From assembly GCA_963930955.1 (NCBI GenBank), contig OZ006967.1, forward strand, positions 1,860,001-1,924,000: 64,000 bases of DNA, read 5' to 3'. Source of the DNA: Scatomonas sp963930955. Lineage in GTDB: Bacteria > Bacillota > Clostridia > Lachnospirales > Lachnospiraceae. Under the pieces are notes generated by a model, which was not told the DNA's origin, ran no database searches, and saw nothing but the letters and a program-made list of their open reading frames with translations. Shown here in pieces: positions 23,576 through 32,289 of this stretch. The position numbers were made by a program, and so were the translations under genes. The first letter of the stretch is position 1; every line of letters begins with the position of its first letter.

Positions 23576-25408
23576 ATGGCTAAAAAGACAGATTTCGATA
23601 AACGGCTGGAACAGCGCCATGATGAGCTGCGCTGGCTGTATATGGAGCTTTATAATAATTCTGATATGTTTTTTGAACTGCTGAGCCAGATGCGGGAATT
23701 TTACGAATCCCGGAAAGAGGAACTGAAGCAGAGAGACCTGCAGCGGGAAAAAGATCCTGGCTGGTTTAAGAAAAAAGACATGCTGGGCATGATGCTGTAT
23801 ATTGACAATTTCGCAGGCAATATCAAAGGTGTGGAGCGCAAGCTGAACTATCTGGAAGCCTGTAACGTAAACTGCATTCATCTGATGCCCTTTCTGGATG
23901 TGACAAAAGGAAAATCGGACGGAGGCTACGCAGTTTCCGATTTTCGGAAAGTGCGGGAAGATCTGGGGACCATGGAGGATCTGGCCCGCTTTACCGGGAA
24001 ATGCCATGAAAAGAATATGAATGTCTGTATGGATTTCGTTATGAATCATACCTCGGAAGATCATGAGTGGGCAAGAAGAGCCCGCCAGGGGGACGGGGAG
24101 TATATGAGCCGCTATTTCTTTTATGATAATCCGGAAATTCCGCAGAAGTTTGAACAGACTGTACCCCAGGTGTTTCCCACCACAGCCCCCGGAAATTTTA
24201 CCTATCTTCCGGAAATGGGTTATTATGTGATGACCACATTCTATCCCTATCAGTGGGATCTGAATTACGGGAATCCCAGAGTCTTTAACGAGATGATGTA
24301 TAACTTCCTGTTTTTCGGGAATCTGGGCATGGATATTATCCGCATTGACGCGGTTCCCTACATCTGGAAGGAACTGGGAACTCCCTGCCGGAATCTGAAG
24401 CAGGTCCATACCATTGTGCGCATGATGCGCATAATCGGAGAGATTGTCTGCCCTTCTACCGTGCTTCTGGGGGAGGTTGTGATGGAACCGCAGAAAGTGG
24501 TTCCCTATTTCGGAACGGTGGAGAAACCGGAATGCCATATGCTGTACAATGTGACTACCATGGCCACCATCTGGCACACGGTGGCGGTACAGGATACGGC
24601 GCTTTTAAAGAAACAGCTGGATACGGTCTGCAGTCTGCCCAAGGAGTATACGTTTCTGAACTATCTCCGCTGTCACGATGACATTGGCTGGGGGCTGGAT
24701 TTTCCCTTCCTGAAAGAGCAGGGAATGGAAGAAGTGGCCCACAAGCGCTTCCTGAACGATTTCTATACGGGAAAATACCCGGGAAGCGTCAGCCGGGGAG
24801 AATTGTACAATGACGATCCTGTGACCCGGGACGCCCGATTCTGCGGGACCACTGCTTCCATGTGCGGCGTGGAAAGCGCCGGCTTTGAGCAGAATGAAGA
24901 AAAGATGGAAAAGGCTATCCGTCTGGATCTGATGCTTCACGCCTATATGCTGATCCAGTCCGGAATCCCCATGATCTACAGCGGGGATGAGGTTGGTCAG
25001 GTCAACGATTATTCCTATAAGGAGGATCCGGATAAATGCCAGGATTCCCGTTATATTCACCGAGGAGCCTTCCGCTGGGATCTGGCCAGAAAGCGTTCCG
25101 GAAAGAAGAGCGTGGAAGCCAGGATCTTCCATGGACTGGACCGGCTGGAAAAGATCCGCCGGCAGGAAAAAGTCTTTGACGCAGAAGCGAATGTGTGGAC
25201 CTATGAAACCTGGCAGAAGGGGATCATCTGCGTAGTCCGGGAGATGGAGGGCACCCGCCTGATCGGCATTTACAATTTCACAGAAGAGGAGAAGCAGACT
25301 GCCGTTTACCCGGAAGAAACAGGGGTAGATCTGCTGACGGGGGAGAAGGTGGAAATGAACGCCATTACCCTGGGAGGCCATAACTTCCGGTGGATCCGGA
25401 TCGGTTGA
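23576..25408 (+). CDS. GH13_4 sucrose-cleaving enzyme (amylosucrase or sucrose hydrolase-like)
   Basis: The 610-aa protein fits the amylosucrase/sucrose hydrolase subfamily of GH13: KSDGGYAVSDFRKVREDLGT near residue 115, VNHTSEDHEWA-type region I, nucleophile in IIRIDAVPYIWK (Asp about 258), acid/base in LLGEVV (Glu about 300), and RCHDDIGW (Asp about 368). Members split sucrose, giving fructose and either glucose or an alpha-glucan. As it follows an alpha-galactosidase, sucrose from raffinose is the likely substrate. The ATG at 23576 follows GAGGAGA; an open extension runs back into the GH36 gene without a ribosome site. A strong terminator follows. Confidence 0.88.
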   Translation: MAKKTDFDKRLEQRHDELRWLYMELYNNSDMFFELLSQMREFYESRKEELKQRDLQREKDPGWFKKKDMLGMMLYIDNFAGNIKGVERKLNYLEACNVNCIHLMPFLDVTKGKSDGGYAVSDFRKVREDLGTMEDLARFTGKCHEKNMNVCMDFVMNHTSEDHEWARRARQGDGEYMSRYFFYDNPEIPQKFEQTVPQVFPTTAPGNFTYLPEMGYYVMTTFYPYQWDLNYGNPRVFNEMMYNFLFFGNLGMDIIRIDAVPYIWKELGTPCRNLKQVHTIVRMMRIIGEIVCPSTVLLGEVVMEPQKVVPYFGTVEKPECHMLYNVTTMATIWHTVAVQDTALLKKQLDTVCSLPKEYTFLNYLRCHDDIGWGLDFPFLKEQGMEEVAHKRFLNDFYTGKYPGSVSRGELYNDDPVTRDARFCGTTASMCGVESAGFEQNEEKMEKAIRLDLMLHAYMLIQSGIPMIYSGDEVGQVNDYSYKEDPDKCQDSRYIHRGAFRWDLARKRSGKKSVEARIFHGLDRLEKIRRQEKVFDAEANVWTYETWQKGIICVVREMEGTRLIGIYNFTEEEKQTAVYPEETGVDLLTGEKVEMNAITLGGHNFRWIRIG

Positions 25409-25435
25409 TGAGAAACTTGCTTATACAGAAAAAGA

Positions 25436-25473
25436 GGGACGAAAACCAAAAGTTCTGGTTTTCGTCCCCTGTT
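25436..25473. terminator. Bidirectional terminator, GH13_4 and GH31
   Basis: GGGACGAAAACCA (25436-25448) and its perfect complement at 25456-25468 form a 13-bp stem followed by CTGTTTTT, between convergent genes. Confidence 0.9.
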
Positions 25474-25474
25474 T

Positions 25475-27544
25475 TTATGCATGGATTTTTTTGATTTTCA
25501 GTGTTCTGTTTTTGCTGCCGTGATAGGAGAGGATTCCGACTTTATTTACATGGATCATCTCATAGTTGTCAGGGTTTTCGTAATCCTTGCTGATCCCGTC
25601 ATCATCGTAAAGTCTGTAGCAGCAGTCTTCCCCGGGATATGCCAGGATTTCCAGACAGGAGGTATCCATCTTGAAGGTACAGCCGGCGGCATGGGCAAGC
25701 GGAAGCAGAGCCCCCTTCTTCAGGAAGAAAATCACTTCATCCGCCGCTGCATGAACATAGTGATGACCTGCCTGCATGACCTGGCAGCGGAAATCTTCGG
25801 GGCCGGAGGTGGTGATCAGAAGCATATCTTCCGGAAGGTACACATATCTTCCCAGGGCATTCTGACGGCATACAGGCGCCAGCATCAGACTGTCCCCCAG
25901 CATCAGCTGATCCTCTACCTGAGCGGCCTGCGCATCTTCCGGATAGTCAAAGGCCAGAGGCCGGAACATCATTTCATCTTTCAGGGCAGCTTTCATATAT
26001 TCACTGTACAGGTAGGGCAGCAGACAGTAGCGGAGCCGGATGATCCGTTTCAGGGCGTCTTTATCTTTAAACTGGTAGGCTTCCTGCTCCCGGGTTCCCA
26101 TAGCGGAGTGATTCCTCATCAGAGGAGTAAAGATGCCGAACTCCAGCCACCGCAGCAGCAGGTCTTCGGTGGTATCTCCGTTAAATCCTCCCAGATCCGC
26201 TCCTGTATAGAGAAAACCGCACATGTTCAGATTGGCGGTCATCTTTACATTTAACTCCAGGTGCGACCACCAGGAAGTATTGTCTCCCTGCCAGACGCCG
26301 CCGTACCGGTGCATGCCTACGTAAGAAGAGCGGGAGAACATAAGAATCCGCTTATCCGGCTCCAGTTCTTCAAAAGCTTCCCCGGCAGCCCGGGTCATAT
26401 TGTAGCCGTAAAGGTTATGCACCTTGTCGTGGCGGACCCTCGGCTGTCCGTTTCCAGGCTGATGATAGAAACTCCGGTAATCTTCAGGATTGTTGGCCAG
26501 AGTATTTACCAGGGCCAGAAATTCATTGTTTTTCTCCAGATCCAGGTTCTGTCCCTTGAAGTTTTCCAGTTCTTCAAAAACTTTCTTCAGCCTTTTTTCA
26601 GAATAGAAGATGGCCGGCTCGTTCATATCGTTCCAGAAGCCTTCGATCCCCATATCCAGCAGGTATTTGTATTTCCGGCCAAACCAGCGGCGGACCTCCG
26701 GGTTCAGCATGTCCGGAAAATGCGCCCGTCCCGGCCACACGGCACCTACAAAATCTTTTCCGTCCTCCTCTTTGCAGAAGTAGTGGTTCTGGACCCCTTC
26801 TTCATAAACCGGATAGTCCTTTTCAATCTTCACTCCGGCATCGATAATGGGAACCAGATGGATCCCCTCTTTTTTCAGGTCGGCTGCCAGTGCCGGAAGA
26901 TCCGGAAAACGTTCCCGGGAAACAGTGAAATCCTTGTAGCGTTCCATATAATCAATGTCCATATAGATCGCGTCTAAAGGCATATTCTCTTTCCGGTATC
27001 CTTCCGCCACCCTGCGGATGTCCTGTTCATCCATATAACCCCAGCGGCTCTGTCCGTAGCCGAAGGCCCACTTGGGAGCAATATAGCTTCGGCCGATCAT
27101 CTGGCGGAACAGGTGAACAATGGAAGCGCAGCGGCTGTCCGGAGATTCAATAAGATAAATATCCAGATCCCAGTCTTCCGGGGTGATGGTGAGGGTATCT
27201 TTATCCGTATAACCAATGTCAAAGGTCAGCCGTCCGGGATAATCTATAAAGATGCCAAAAGGAGTTTCCCCGCCGATGATCAGAAAATTGTGGGCGCCGT
27301 AAAGGGAATGTTTGGTTTCCTCGTGGTGGGGTTCATCCGAACAGTTGCTGGTGTAAATCCAGCCTCTTTTATTAATTCCCCGTACCTGTTCTCCCAAACC
27401 ATAGACCGGTACGTTTTCCTCCAGAGGATAAGACAGGCTGGAGCCGTTCATGGAAAAATACGGGAGAGGGCCACTTTCAGCAGGATATGCAACGGTAACA
27501 GCGTCGGTGGGGAAGGGATTGCCAAAAGTAAATTTACGGATCAT
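25475..27544 (-). CDS. Alpha-glucosidase, GH31
   Basis: The 689-aa enzyme has all GH31 landmarks: GLGEQVRGINKRG near residue 50, YGQSRWGYMDEQDIRRVAEGYR near 165, nucleophile in GFWNDMNEPA (Asp about 306), and acid/base in WQGDNTSWW (Asp about 421). It resembles the characterised Blautia (Ruminococcus) obeum GH31 alpha-glucosidase, which prefers isomaltose-type linkages; that likeness is from memory. No signal peptide is seen. It would hydrolyse imported alpha-glucosides to glucose. It is divergent from an AraC-family gene that is its likely regulator. GAAAGGAG lies before the ATG. Confidence 0.95.
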   Translation of the reverse strand: MIRKFTFGNPFPTDAVTVAYPAESGPLPYFSMNGSSLSYPLEENVPVYGLGEQVRGINKRGWIYTSNCSDEPHHEETKHSLYGAHNFLIIGGETPFGIFIDYPGRLTFDIGYTDKDTLTITPEDWDLDIYLIESPDSRCASIVHLFRQMIGRSYIAPKWAFGYGQSRWGYMDEQDIRRVAEGYRKENMPLDAIYMDIDYMERYKDFTVSRERFPDLPALAADLKKEGIHLVPIIDAGVKIEKDYPVYEEGVQNHYFCKEEDGKDFVGAVWPGRAHFPDMLNPEVRRWFGRKYKYLLDMGIEGFWNDMNEPAIFYSEKRLKKVFEELENFKGQNLDLEKNNEFLALVNTLANNPEDYRSFYHQPGNGQPRVRHDKVHNLYGYNMTRAAGEAFEELEPDKRILMFSRSSYVGMHRYGGVWQGDNTSWWSHLELNVKMTANLNMCGFLYTGADLGGFNGDTTEDLLLRWLEFGIFTPLMRNHSAMGTREQEAYQFKDKDALKRIIRLRYCLLPYLYSEYMKAALKDEMMFRPLAFDYPEDAQAAQVEDQLMLGDSLMLAPVCRQNALGRYVYLPEDMLLITTSGPEDFRCQVMQAGHHYVHAAADEVIFFLKKGALLPLAHAAGCTFKMDTSCLEILAYPGEDCCYRLYDDDGISKDYENPDNYEMIHVNKVGILSYHGSKNRTLKIKKIHA

Positions 27545-27655
27545 GGTTTTCTCCTTTCGATTCTTTTATTTGTGTAGTATTATATAAGTGTGTAACCGGT
27601 GAAACTAGCAGATACCTGACATTTTTTAGCACAATCCTGCTCTGAAAGGAAAAGT

Positions 27656-28531
27656 ATGATCGGAAAAAAGCAATATCTGGAAAAAACCAGACATGGGACA
27701 GCCATGTTCCCCATTGAATTTTATTACTGTGTCTATCCGGCAGGACTGGCGGGTCTGCCGGTGCACTGGCACGAGGAGTTTGAGATTACCAGTGTAAAGG
27801 GCGGAAACTGTGTTTATTATATGAATCTGGAGCCTTTCCCGGTCAAAAAAGGGGATTTTCTCTTTCTCCCCTCCGGCGTACTCCATGGAATTCCTGAGGG
27901 GAAGACCCGTTTTCTGGAGACAGAAAGTTTTGTTTTTCATCCGGAAATGCTGGGATCCAGAAGCGATATCTGTCATGCCAAATACACGGCGCCGGCAGAA
28001 GCGGGGGAAATCCGGTTTCCCTATGTGATCCGGGGAAGGGCTGCGGATAAACTCAATGAAACTTTTGAAGAGCTGAAAACAGCTTTTCAGAAAAAGGAAA
28101 AAGGATATGAACTGGAAGTGAAAGCGCTGCTGCTGCACAGTATGGCGCTGCTTTTCCGGGAGGTGCCCTATGAGCGCAGGGATCCGGAAAACACGGAAGT
28201 GGTGGATAAGCTGAAGATCGTTCTGCAGTATATTAAAGAGCATTACCAGCAGCAGATTTCCGTCAAGGAACTGGCAGAAGCCTGCCATTTCAGCGAATTT
28301 TATTTTATGCGGTTTTTCAAGCAGTATATGCATATGACCTGCATAGAATATCTGAACCAATACCGGATGGACATTGCCGCCGGCAAACTGTCCGCCGGCA
28401 CGGAAAGCATTACGGATATTGCTATGGACGCGGGATTTAATAATATTTCTTATTTTAACCGGGTCTTTAAAAAAAGCTTTGGCATGACGCCCCGGGAATA
28501 TAGAAAAAGCACCTCGATTGATTTATCTTAA
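27656..28531 (+). CDS. AraC-family regulator next to GH31
   Basis: This 291-aa AraC protein has an N-terminal cupin with paired-histidine metal-type motif PVHWHEEFEIT near residue 36, and LPSGVLHGIPEG near 75. The C-terminal domain carries CHFSEFYFMRFFKQY and DAGFNNISYFNRVFKKSFGMTPREYR. GAAAGGA precedes the ATG. It is transcribed divergently from the GH31 gene across a 111-bp gap, so control of that gene is plausible. Its stop overlaps the convergent mntP stop. Confidence 0.92.
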   Translation: MIGKKQYLEKTRHGTAMFPIEFYYCVYPAGLAGLPVHWHEEFEITSVKGGNCVYYMNLEPFPVKKGDFLFLPSGVLHGIPEGKTRFLETESFVFHPEMLGSRSDICHAKYTAPAEAGEIRFPYVIRGRAADKLNETFEELKTAFQKKEKGYELEVKALLLHSMALLFREVPYERRDPENTEVVDKLKIVLQYIKEHYQQQISVKELAEACHFSEFYFMRFFKQYMHMTCIEYLNQYRMDIAAGKLSAGTESITDIAMDAGFNNISYFNRVFKKSFGMTPREYRKSTSIDLS

Positions 28532-29085
28532 AGGACCCCCAGATCCTGCAGCAGGATTTTCAGGCCGATGGCGATGAGTACAATGCCGCCGGCCAGCTCA
28601 GAGATAGATTTGTTTTTGGCTCCGAAAAGGTTTCCTGCCTTTACGCCTGCAGCGGAAAGGAGCAGGGTGGTAATGCCGATGACGGCAATGGAGGAGAAGA
28701 TATGAACCTTCATAAAGGCGAAAGATACGCCTACGGCAAGAGCATCGATGCTGGTGGCTACCGCCAGGGGAAGCATGGCTTTGGGAGAGAAGGAAGCATC
28801 CAGTTCCTCCGCCGGTCCCCGGGATTCCCGGATCATATTGATGCCGATAATGGCCAGCAGCCCAAAGGCAATCCAGTGATCTACGCTGGAGACCAGGGAG
28901 CTGAAGCTGGAACCCAGCAGATACCCAAGAAGAGGCATCAGAGCCTGAAAACCTCCAAAATAAAGTCCCACTATCAGCATGTGCTTCATGCTGATTTTTT
29001 TTACGGAAAGTCCTTTGCAGATCGATACGGCAAAAGCATCCATGGATAGTCCCACGGCGATCGCCAGCAGTTCAATAATTCCCAT
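28528..29085 (-). CDS. mntP: Manganese efflux pump
   Basis: MntP exports Mn2+ from the cytoplasm. The 185-aa protein has the duplicated helices of the family: AVGLSMDAFAVSICKG at the N-terminus and ATSIDALAVGVSFAF near residue 110, both with the conserved Asp-Ala pairs thought to bind metal. It has six predicted membrane segments by eye. GGAGG lies upstream of the ATG. The 5' leader holds a yybP-ykoY (Mn2+) riboswitch, which independently supports the function. Confidence 0.95.
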   Translation of the reverse strand: MGIIELLAIAVGLSMDAFAVSICKGLSVKKISMKHMLIVGLYFGGFQALMPLLGYLLGSSFSSLVSSVDHWIAFGLLAIIGINMIRESRGPAEELDASFSPKAMLPLAVATSIDALAVGVSFAFMKVHIFSSIAVIGITTLLLSAAGVKAGNLFGAKNKSISELAGGIVLIAIGLKILLQDLGVL

Positions 29086-29115
29086 CTTTTATCCTCCTTC
29101 AGGCAGGGTCCAGGC

Positions 29116-29233
29116 AAAAAATGACGAGACTATCTGCCTGGCAGATAAGTCTCGCCATTTAAGAGAATACCAGAAGCCTCTCCAGTATGTTGATATTCCC
29201 ACACGTATGTGCCGACTACTCCCTTATTCCGAC
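29116..29233 (-). promoter_or_regulatory. yybP-ykoY manganese riboswitch of mntP
   Basis: On the minus strand the leader contains GGGAGTAGTCGGC and the conserved 3' segment AATGGCGAGACTTATCTG, both hallmarks of the yybP-ykoY fold. The 3' part can form a terminator stem (29125-29138 with 29140-29154) followed by a T run at 29121-29116. Mn2+ binding would prevent termination and switch mntP on. The remaining gap to 29403 holds an unassigned promoter region for the ibr genes. Confidence 0.82.
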
Positions 29234-29403
29234 TTATTATAGCAAAACCTCCAACGGTTTGACAAGCATAACCTGCAGGAGGCATCCTGTCGATATTTGT
29301 TGAATTTTTTGGACTATTGTGCTAAATTTACTATCAGAATCTCCTGGAAAAAATTAGAATTCCGAAAGGCGGGAATCGATAGGAAAAAGGAAAGGAGGCC
29401 GGC

Positions 29404-31012
29404 ATGGTACGGGAATATCTGGAGATGGATGTGTATGAAGCGCTGCAGCGGCGGCTTCACTTTTTGTTTCAGGAATTTGACAACCTGTATATTTCTTTTT
29501 CCGGAGGGAAAGACAGCGGACTTTTGCTGAATATCCTTCTGGATTTTCGAAATCAGTAGCGTCAGTGTACAAAGGGACAATACGGTCGTTGAAGGGCTGA
29601 TTTGGGCTCCTTCTGCGTTACTTTCCCTCCGCGTTCGTCTCTGTACGCGTCGATCAAGTGCCTTGAAGGGGCCCAAATCTGCACCTTCACGACTCGGAGA
29701 CTCCAACCGCAGGAATTCCGGTGATTTTCAAGGCAGACGATAGAGGCGTACTGGACGTACGCCGATTGAGGATAACACAGAAAATCACCGGAATTACGCG
29801 GTTTGGAGCGTGTTGCCCCTTGTACACTGACGCTATTATCCGGACAGAACCATCGGCGTCTTTCACCAGGATTTCGAGGCTCAGTATACGGTGACCACGC
29901 AATATATTGAAAGGACTTTTGAGCGGATCAAAGACCAGGTGGAACCCTACTGGGTATGTCTTCCCATGGCTACCCGGACAGCCCTCAGCAGTTATGAGAT
30001 GTACTGGTATCCCTGGGATGATACAAAAAAAGACAGCTGGGTGCGGCCCATGCCGGAGAAAGAATATGTGATCAATCTGGAGCATAATCCTATGAGCACC
30101 TACCGCTACCGGATGCACCAGGAGGATCTGGCCAAACAGTTCGGACGCTGGTACAGGATTTCCCACGGAGAAAATAAAACCGTCTGTCTTCTGGGAATGC
30201 GGGCGGATGAGTCCCTTCAGCGATACAGCGGTTTTCTGAATAAAAAGTATGGATATAAAGGACAATGCTGGATCAGCCGCCAGTTTAAAGAGGTCTGGTG
30301 CGCTTCCCCCATCTATGACTGGTCCGTACAGGATGTCTGGCACGCCAATTCTCTTTTTCATTACGACTATAATGAACTGTATGAACTATACTATAAAGCG
30401 GGTCTGAAGGTATCCCAGATGCGGGTGGCTTCCCCTTTTAACGACTATTCGAAAGATGCGCTGAATCTGTACCGGGTCATAGATCCGGAGATCTGGGGCA
30501 AACTGGTAGGCCGTGTCCAGGGAGCTAACTTTGCCAGTATTTACGGGCATACGAAAGCCATGGGATACCGCAGCGTAAAACTGCCGGAAGGACATACCTG
30601 GAAATCCTATACCATGTTCCTTCTGGATACGCTGCCGGTCAGACTGCGGAATAATTATATCAAAAAGTTTAATACCTCCATTCAGTTCTGGCATGAGACA
30701 GGAGGCGGCCTGGATGAGGAAGCCATCCGGGAACTGGTGGAACACGGATATCGGATCCGGAGAAACGGGGTTTCAAACTATACCCTGAATAAAAAGTCCC
30801 GGGTTGTTTTTCTGGGAAACATTCCGGATAACACAGATGATATCCGGTCCACCAAAGATATACCCAGCTGGAAAAGAATGTGTTTCTGCATTCTGAAGAA
30901 TGATCATATCTGCCGCTTTATGGGATTTGGCATGACCCGGGAGCAGCAGAAGCGGATCAACGCCATCCGGGAAAAATACAAAAGCATTGAGGAGTTTGAT
31001 TATGGAACATAA
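29404..31012 (+). pseudogene. ibrA: ibrA-like PAPS-reductase family gene interrupted by a repeat element
   Basis: IbrA-like proteins (PAPS reductase family with a DUF3440-like C-terminal part) carry a PP-loop and are found with a ParB-like partner. Here the first 51 codons (29404-29556, with FSGGKDSGLLLN) run into a TAG made by the left end of a 279-bp element. After the element the frame resumes at 29834 and continues to the stop at 31010-31012. Removing the element and one TA restores an unbroken frame through LDFRNQYYPDRTIG. The PP-loop is on the N-terminal stub, so the downstream 373-codon frame (from a GTG at 29891) lacks it and should be inactive as a nucleotide-dependent enzyme. AAAGGAGG precedes the original ATG. 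Confidence 0.85.
29557..29835. mobile_element. 279-bp TA-flanked inverted-repeat element (copy A) inside ibrA
   Basis: The element begins TAGCGTCAGTGTACA and ends with the complement, giving terminal inverted repeats of about 24 bp with small mismatches, and is bounded by TA on each side. TA duplication and lack of an ORF fit a non-autonomous MITE of the IS630/Tc1-like type. The interior contains nested inverted repeats, including AATTCCGGTGATTTTC and its complement. Copy B at 38031 has the same length and is about 90 percent identical by eye. Confidence 0.88.
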
Positions 31013-31616
31013 AAGCCCGGCTTATCATGTGATTGCCGTTCCTATAGAAAAAATCGTGCCGAATACCTACAACCCGAATGCAGTAGCGCCGCCGGAAATG
31101 AAATTGCTCTATGAAAGCATCAAGGCGGACGGCTACACCATGCCCATTGTTTGCTACTATGCAAAAGAGGAAGATCAATATATAATCGTAGATGGGTTCC
31201 ACCGGTATCGTGTTATGCTGGAGCATGAGGATATTTATGAGCGGGAAAAGGGAATGATGCCGGTAACGGTCATTAATAAGCCTCTGGACCAGAGAATGGC
31301 CAGCACCATCCGCCACAACCGGGCCAGAGGAAGCCATGACGTGGATCTGATGAGCAACATTGTAAAGGAATTACACGAATTCGGCAGATCAGACGCCTGG
31401 ATCGCCAAACATCTGGGTATGGACAGAGATGAGATTCTGCGGTTAAAACAGATTACAGGCATGGCAGCTCTGTTTAAAGATATTCAATTTGGAAAAGCCT
31501 GGAGACCGGCGGATACTGAAGAGCCGCTTCTGCCGCCGGAGGGGAAAGAAAATGCTTTCAATGAGGAGGAGATAAGAAAAAAAGGAGAAATGAAACATGA
31601 ACGAAACGAAACATGA
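31002..31616 (+). CDS. ibrB: ParB-like nuclease-domain protein, IbrB-like
   Basis: The 204-aa protein has an N-terminal ParB/Srx-like domain: PIEKIVPNTYNPNAV near residue 13, and VDGFHRYRV near 60, the typical GxHR-type segment. It also has STIRHNRARGSHD near 103. In known pairs IbrA and IbrB are encoded together and act as regulators. The ATG at 31002 overlaps the end of ibrA and has GAGG upstream. A helical part near residue 125 (AWIAKHLGMDRDEILRLKQ) could bind DNA. With ibrA broken, its function here is doubtful unless the truncated partner or another copy suffices. Confidence 0.85.
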   Translation: MEHKSPAYHVIAVPIEKIVPNTYNPNAVAPPEMKLLYESIKADGYTMPIVCYYAKEEDQYIIVDGFHRYRVMLEHEDIYEREKGMMPVTVINKPLDQRMASTIRHNRARGSHDVDLMSNIVKELHEFGRSDAWIAKHLGMDRDEILRLKQITGMAALFKDIQFGKAWRPADTEEPLLPPEGKENAFNEEEIRKKGEMKHERNET

Positions 31617-32238
31617 ATCCGACATGACCAGACAGGAAAAGGCCAGACTCAGGTGGGAAACCATCTGTTCTCTGAAAGGCAGGGAACGTCTCAGTTATCT
31701 CTGGACGTATTATAAAAGCTGGCTGGTGATTCTGGCGATCATCCTGGCGGGAATCTCTCTTCTGGTTACCTGTATTCGGAACATAAATACCAAAGAATTG
31801 ATTTCTATTGCAATTACGGACTCAATACCGGAAGCGGAGGATGGCCGGGAGCAGCTCCAGGCGGATCTGACAGAACTGCTGGGAACCGGAAAAGGACGGG
31901 AAAAAGTAACCCTGGACACCTCTCTGCAGAGCGGGGAGAGCGCAGCCATGATCATGAAATGGTCGGTGATCATCGGAGGGGAAAGCACGGATCTGCTGAT
32001 CTGCGATGAAACGGTCTGGGAAAAATACCAGGGGGCGTTTCAATCCTGGCAGGAGGTTCTGGGGGACCGGTATGATAAATTTGCGGAATATATAGACCAG
32101 CAGGGGCGGCTGAATCTGGCTGCCAGTGAAAAATGGCAGGAATACGGCCTGGTTGACTACGAGCCGGTATACGCCGCTGTGATCGTTGACTCGGAAAGAG
32201 ATCAGGCGGTTGCTGCCTTCCTGGATTTTCTCTTTTAA
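31597..32238 (+). CDS. Membrane-anchored protein of unknown function
   Basis: I do not recognise this 213-aa protein. It starts with a charged cytoplasmic stretch of about 45 residues, has one membrane helix (WLVILAIILAGISLLVTCI, about 43-61), and then an extracytoplasmic domain of 150 residues rich in acidic and aromatic residues, ending in VAAFLDFLF. It overlaps the end of ibrB by 20 bases, and AAAGGAG lies nine bases before its ATG, so it belongs to the ibr operon. The layout resembles small anchored proteins of gut Firmicutes with no assigned role. Confidence 0.75.
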   Translation: MNETKHESDMTRQEKARLRWETICSLKGRERLSYLWTYYKSWLVILAIILAGISLLVTCIRNINTKELISIAITDSIPEAEDGREQLQADLTELLGTGKGREKVTLDTSLQSGESAAMIMKWSVIIGGESTDLLICDETVWEKYQGAFQSWQEVLGDRYDKFAEYIDQQGRLNLAASEKWQEYGLVDYEPVYAAVIVDSERDQAVAAFLDFLF

Positions 32239-32284
32239 AAAACAGGTCTGTCCTGTCTAGCGCAGGCAACAGACCTGTTTTTTG
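32237..32284. terminator. Terminator between ibr operon and purF-like gene
   Basis: AAAAAACAGGTCTGT (32237-32251) pairs perfectly with ACAGACCTGTTTTTT (32269-32283), with an inner CCTG/CAGG stem. It has T runs on both strands and serves convergent genes. Confidence 0.92.
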
Positions 32285-32289
32285 ATGGC

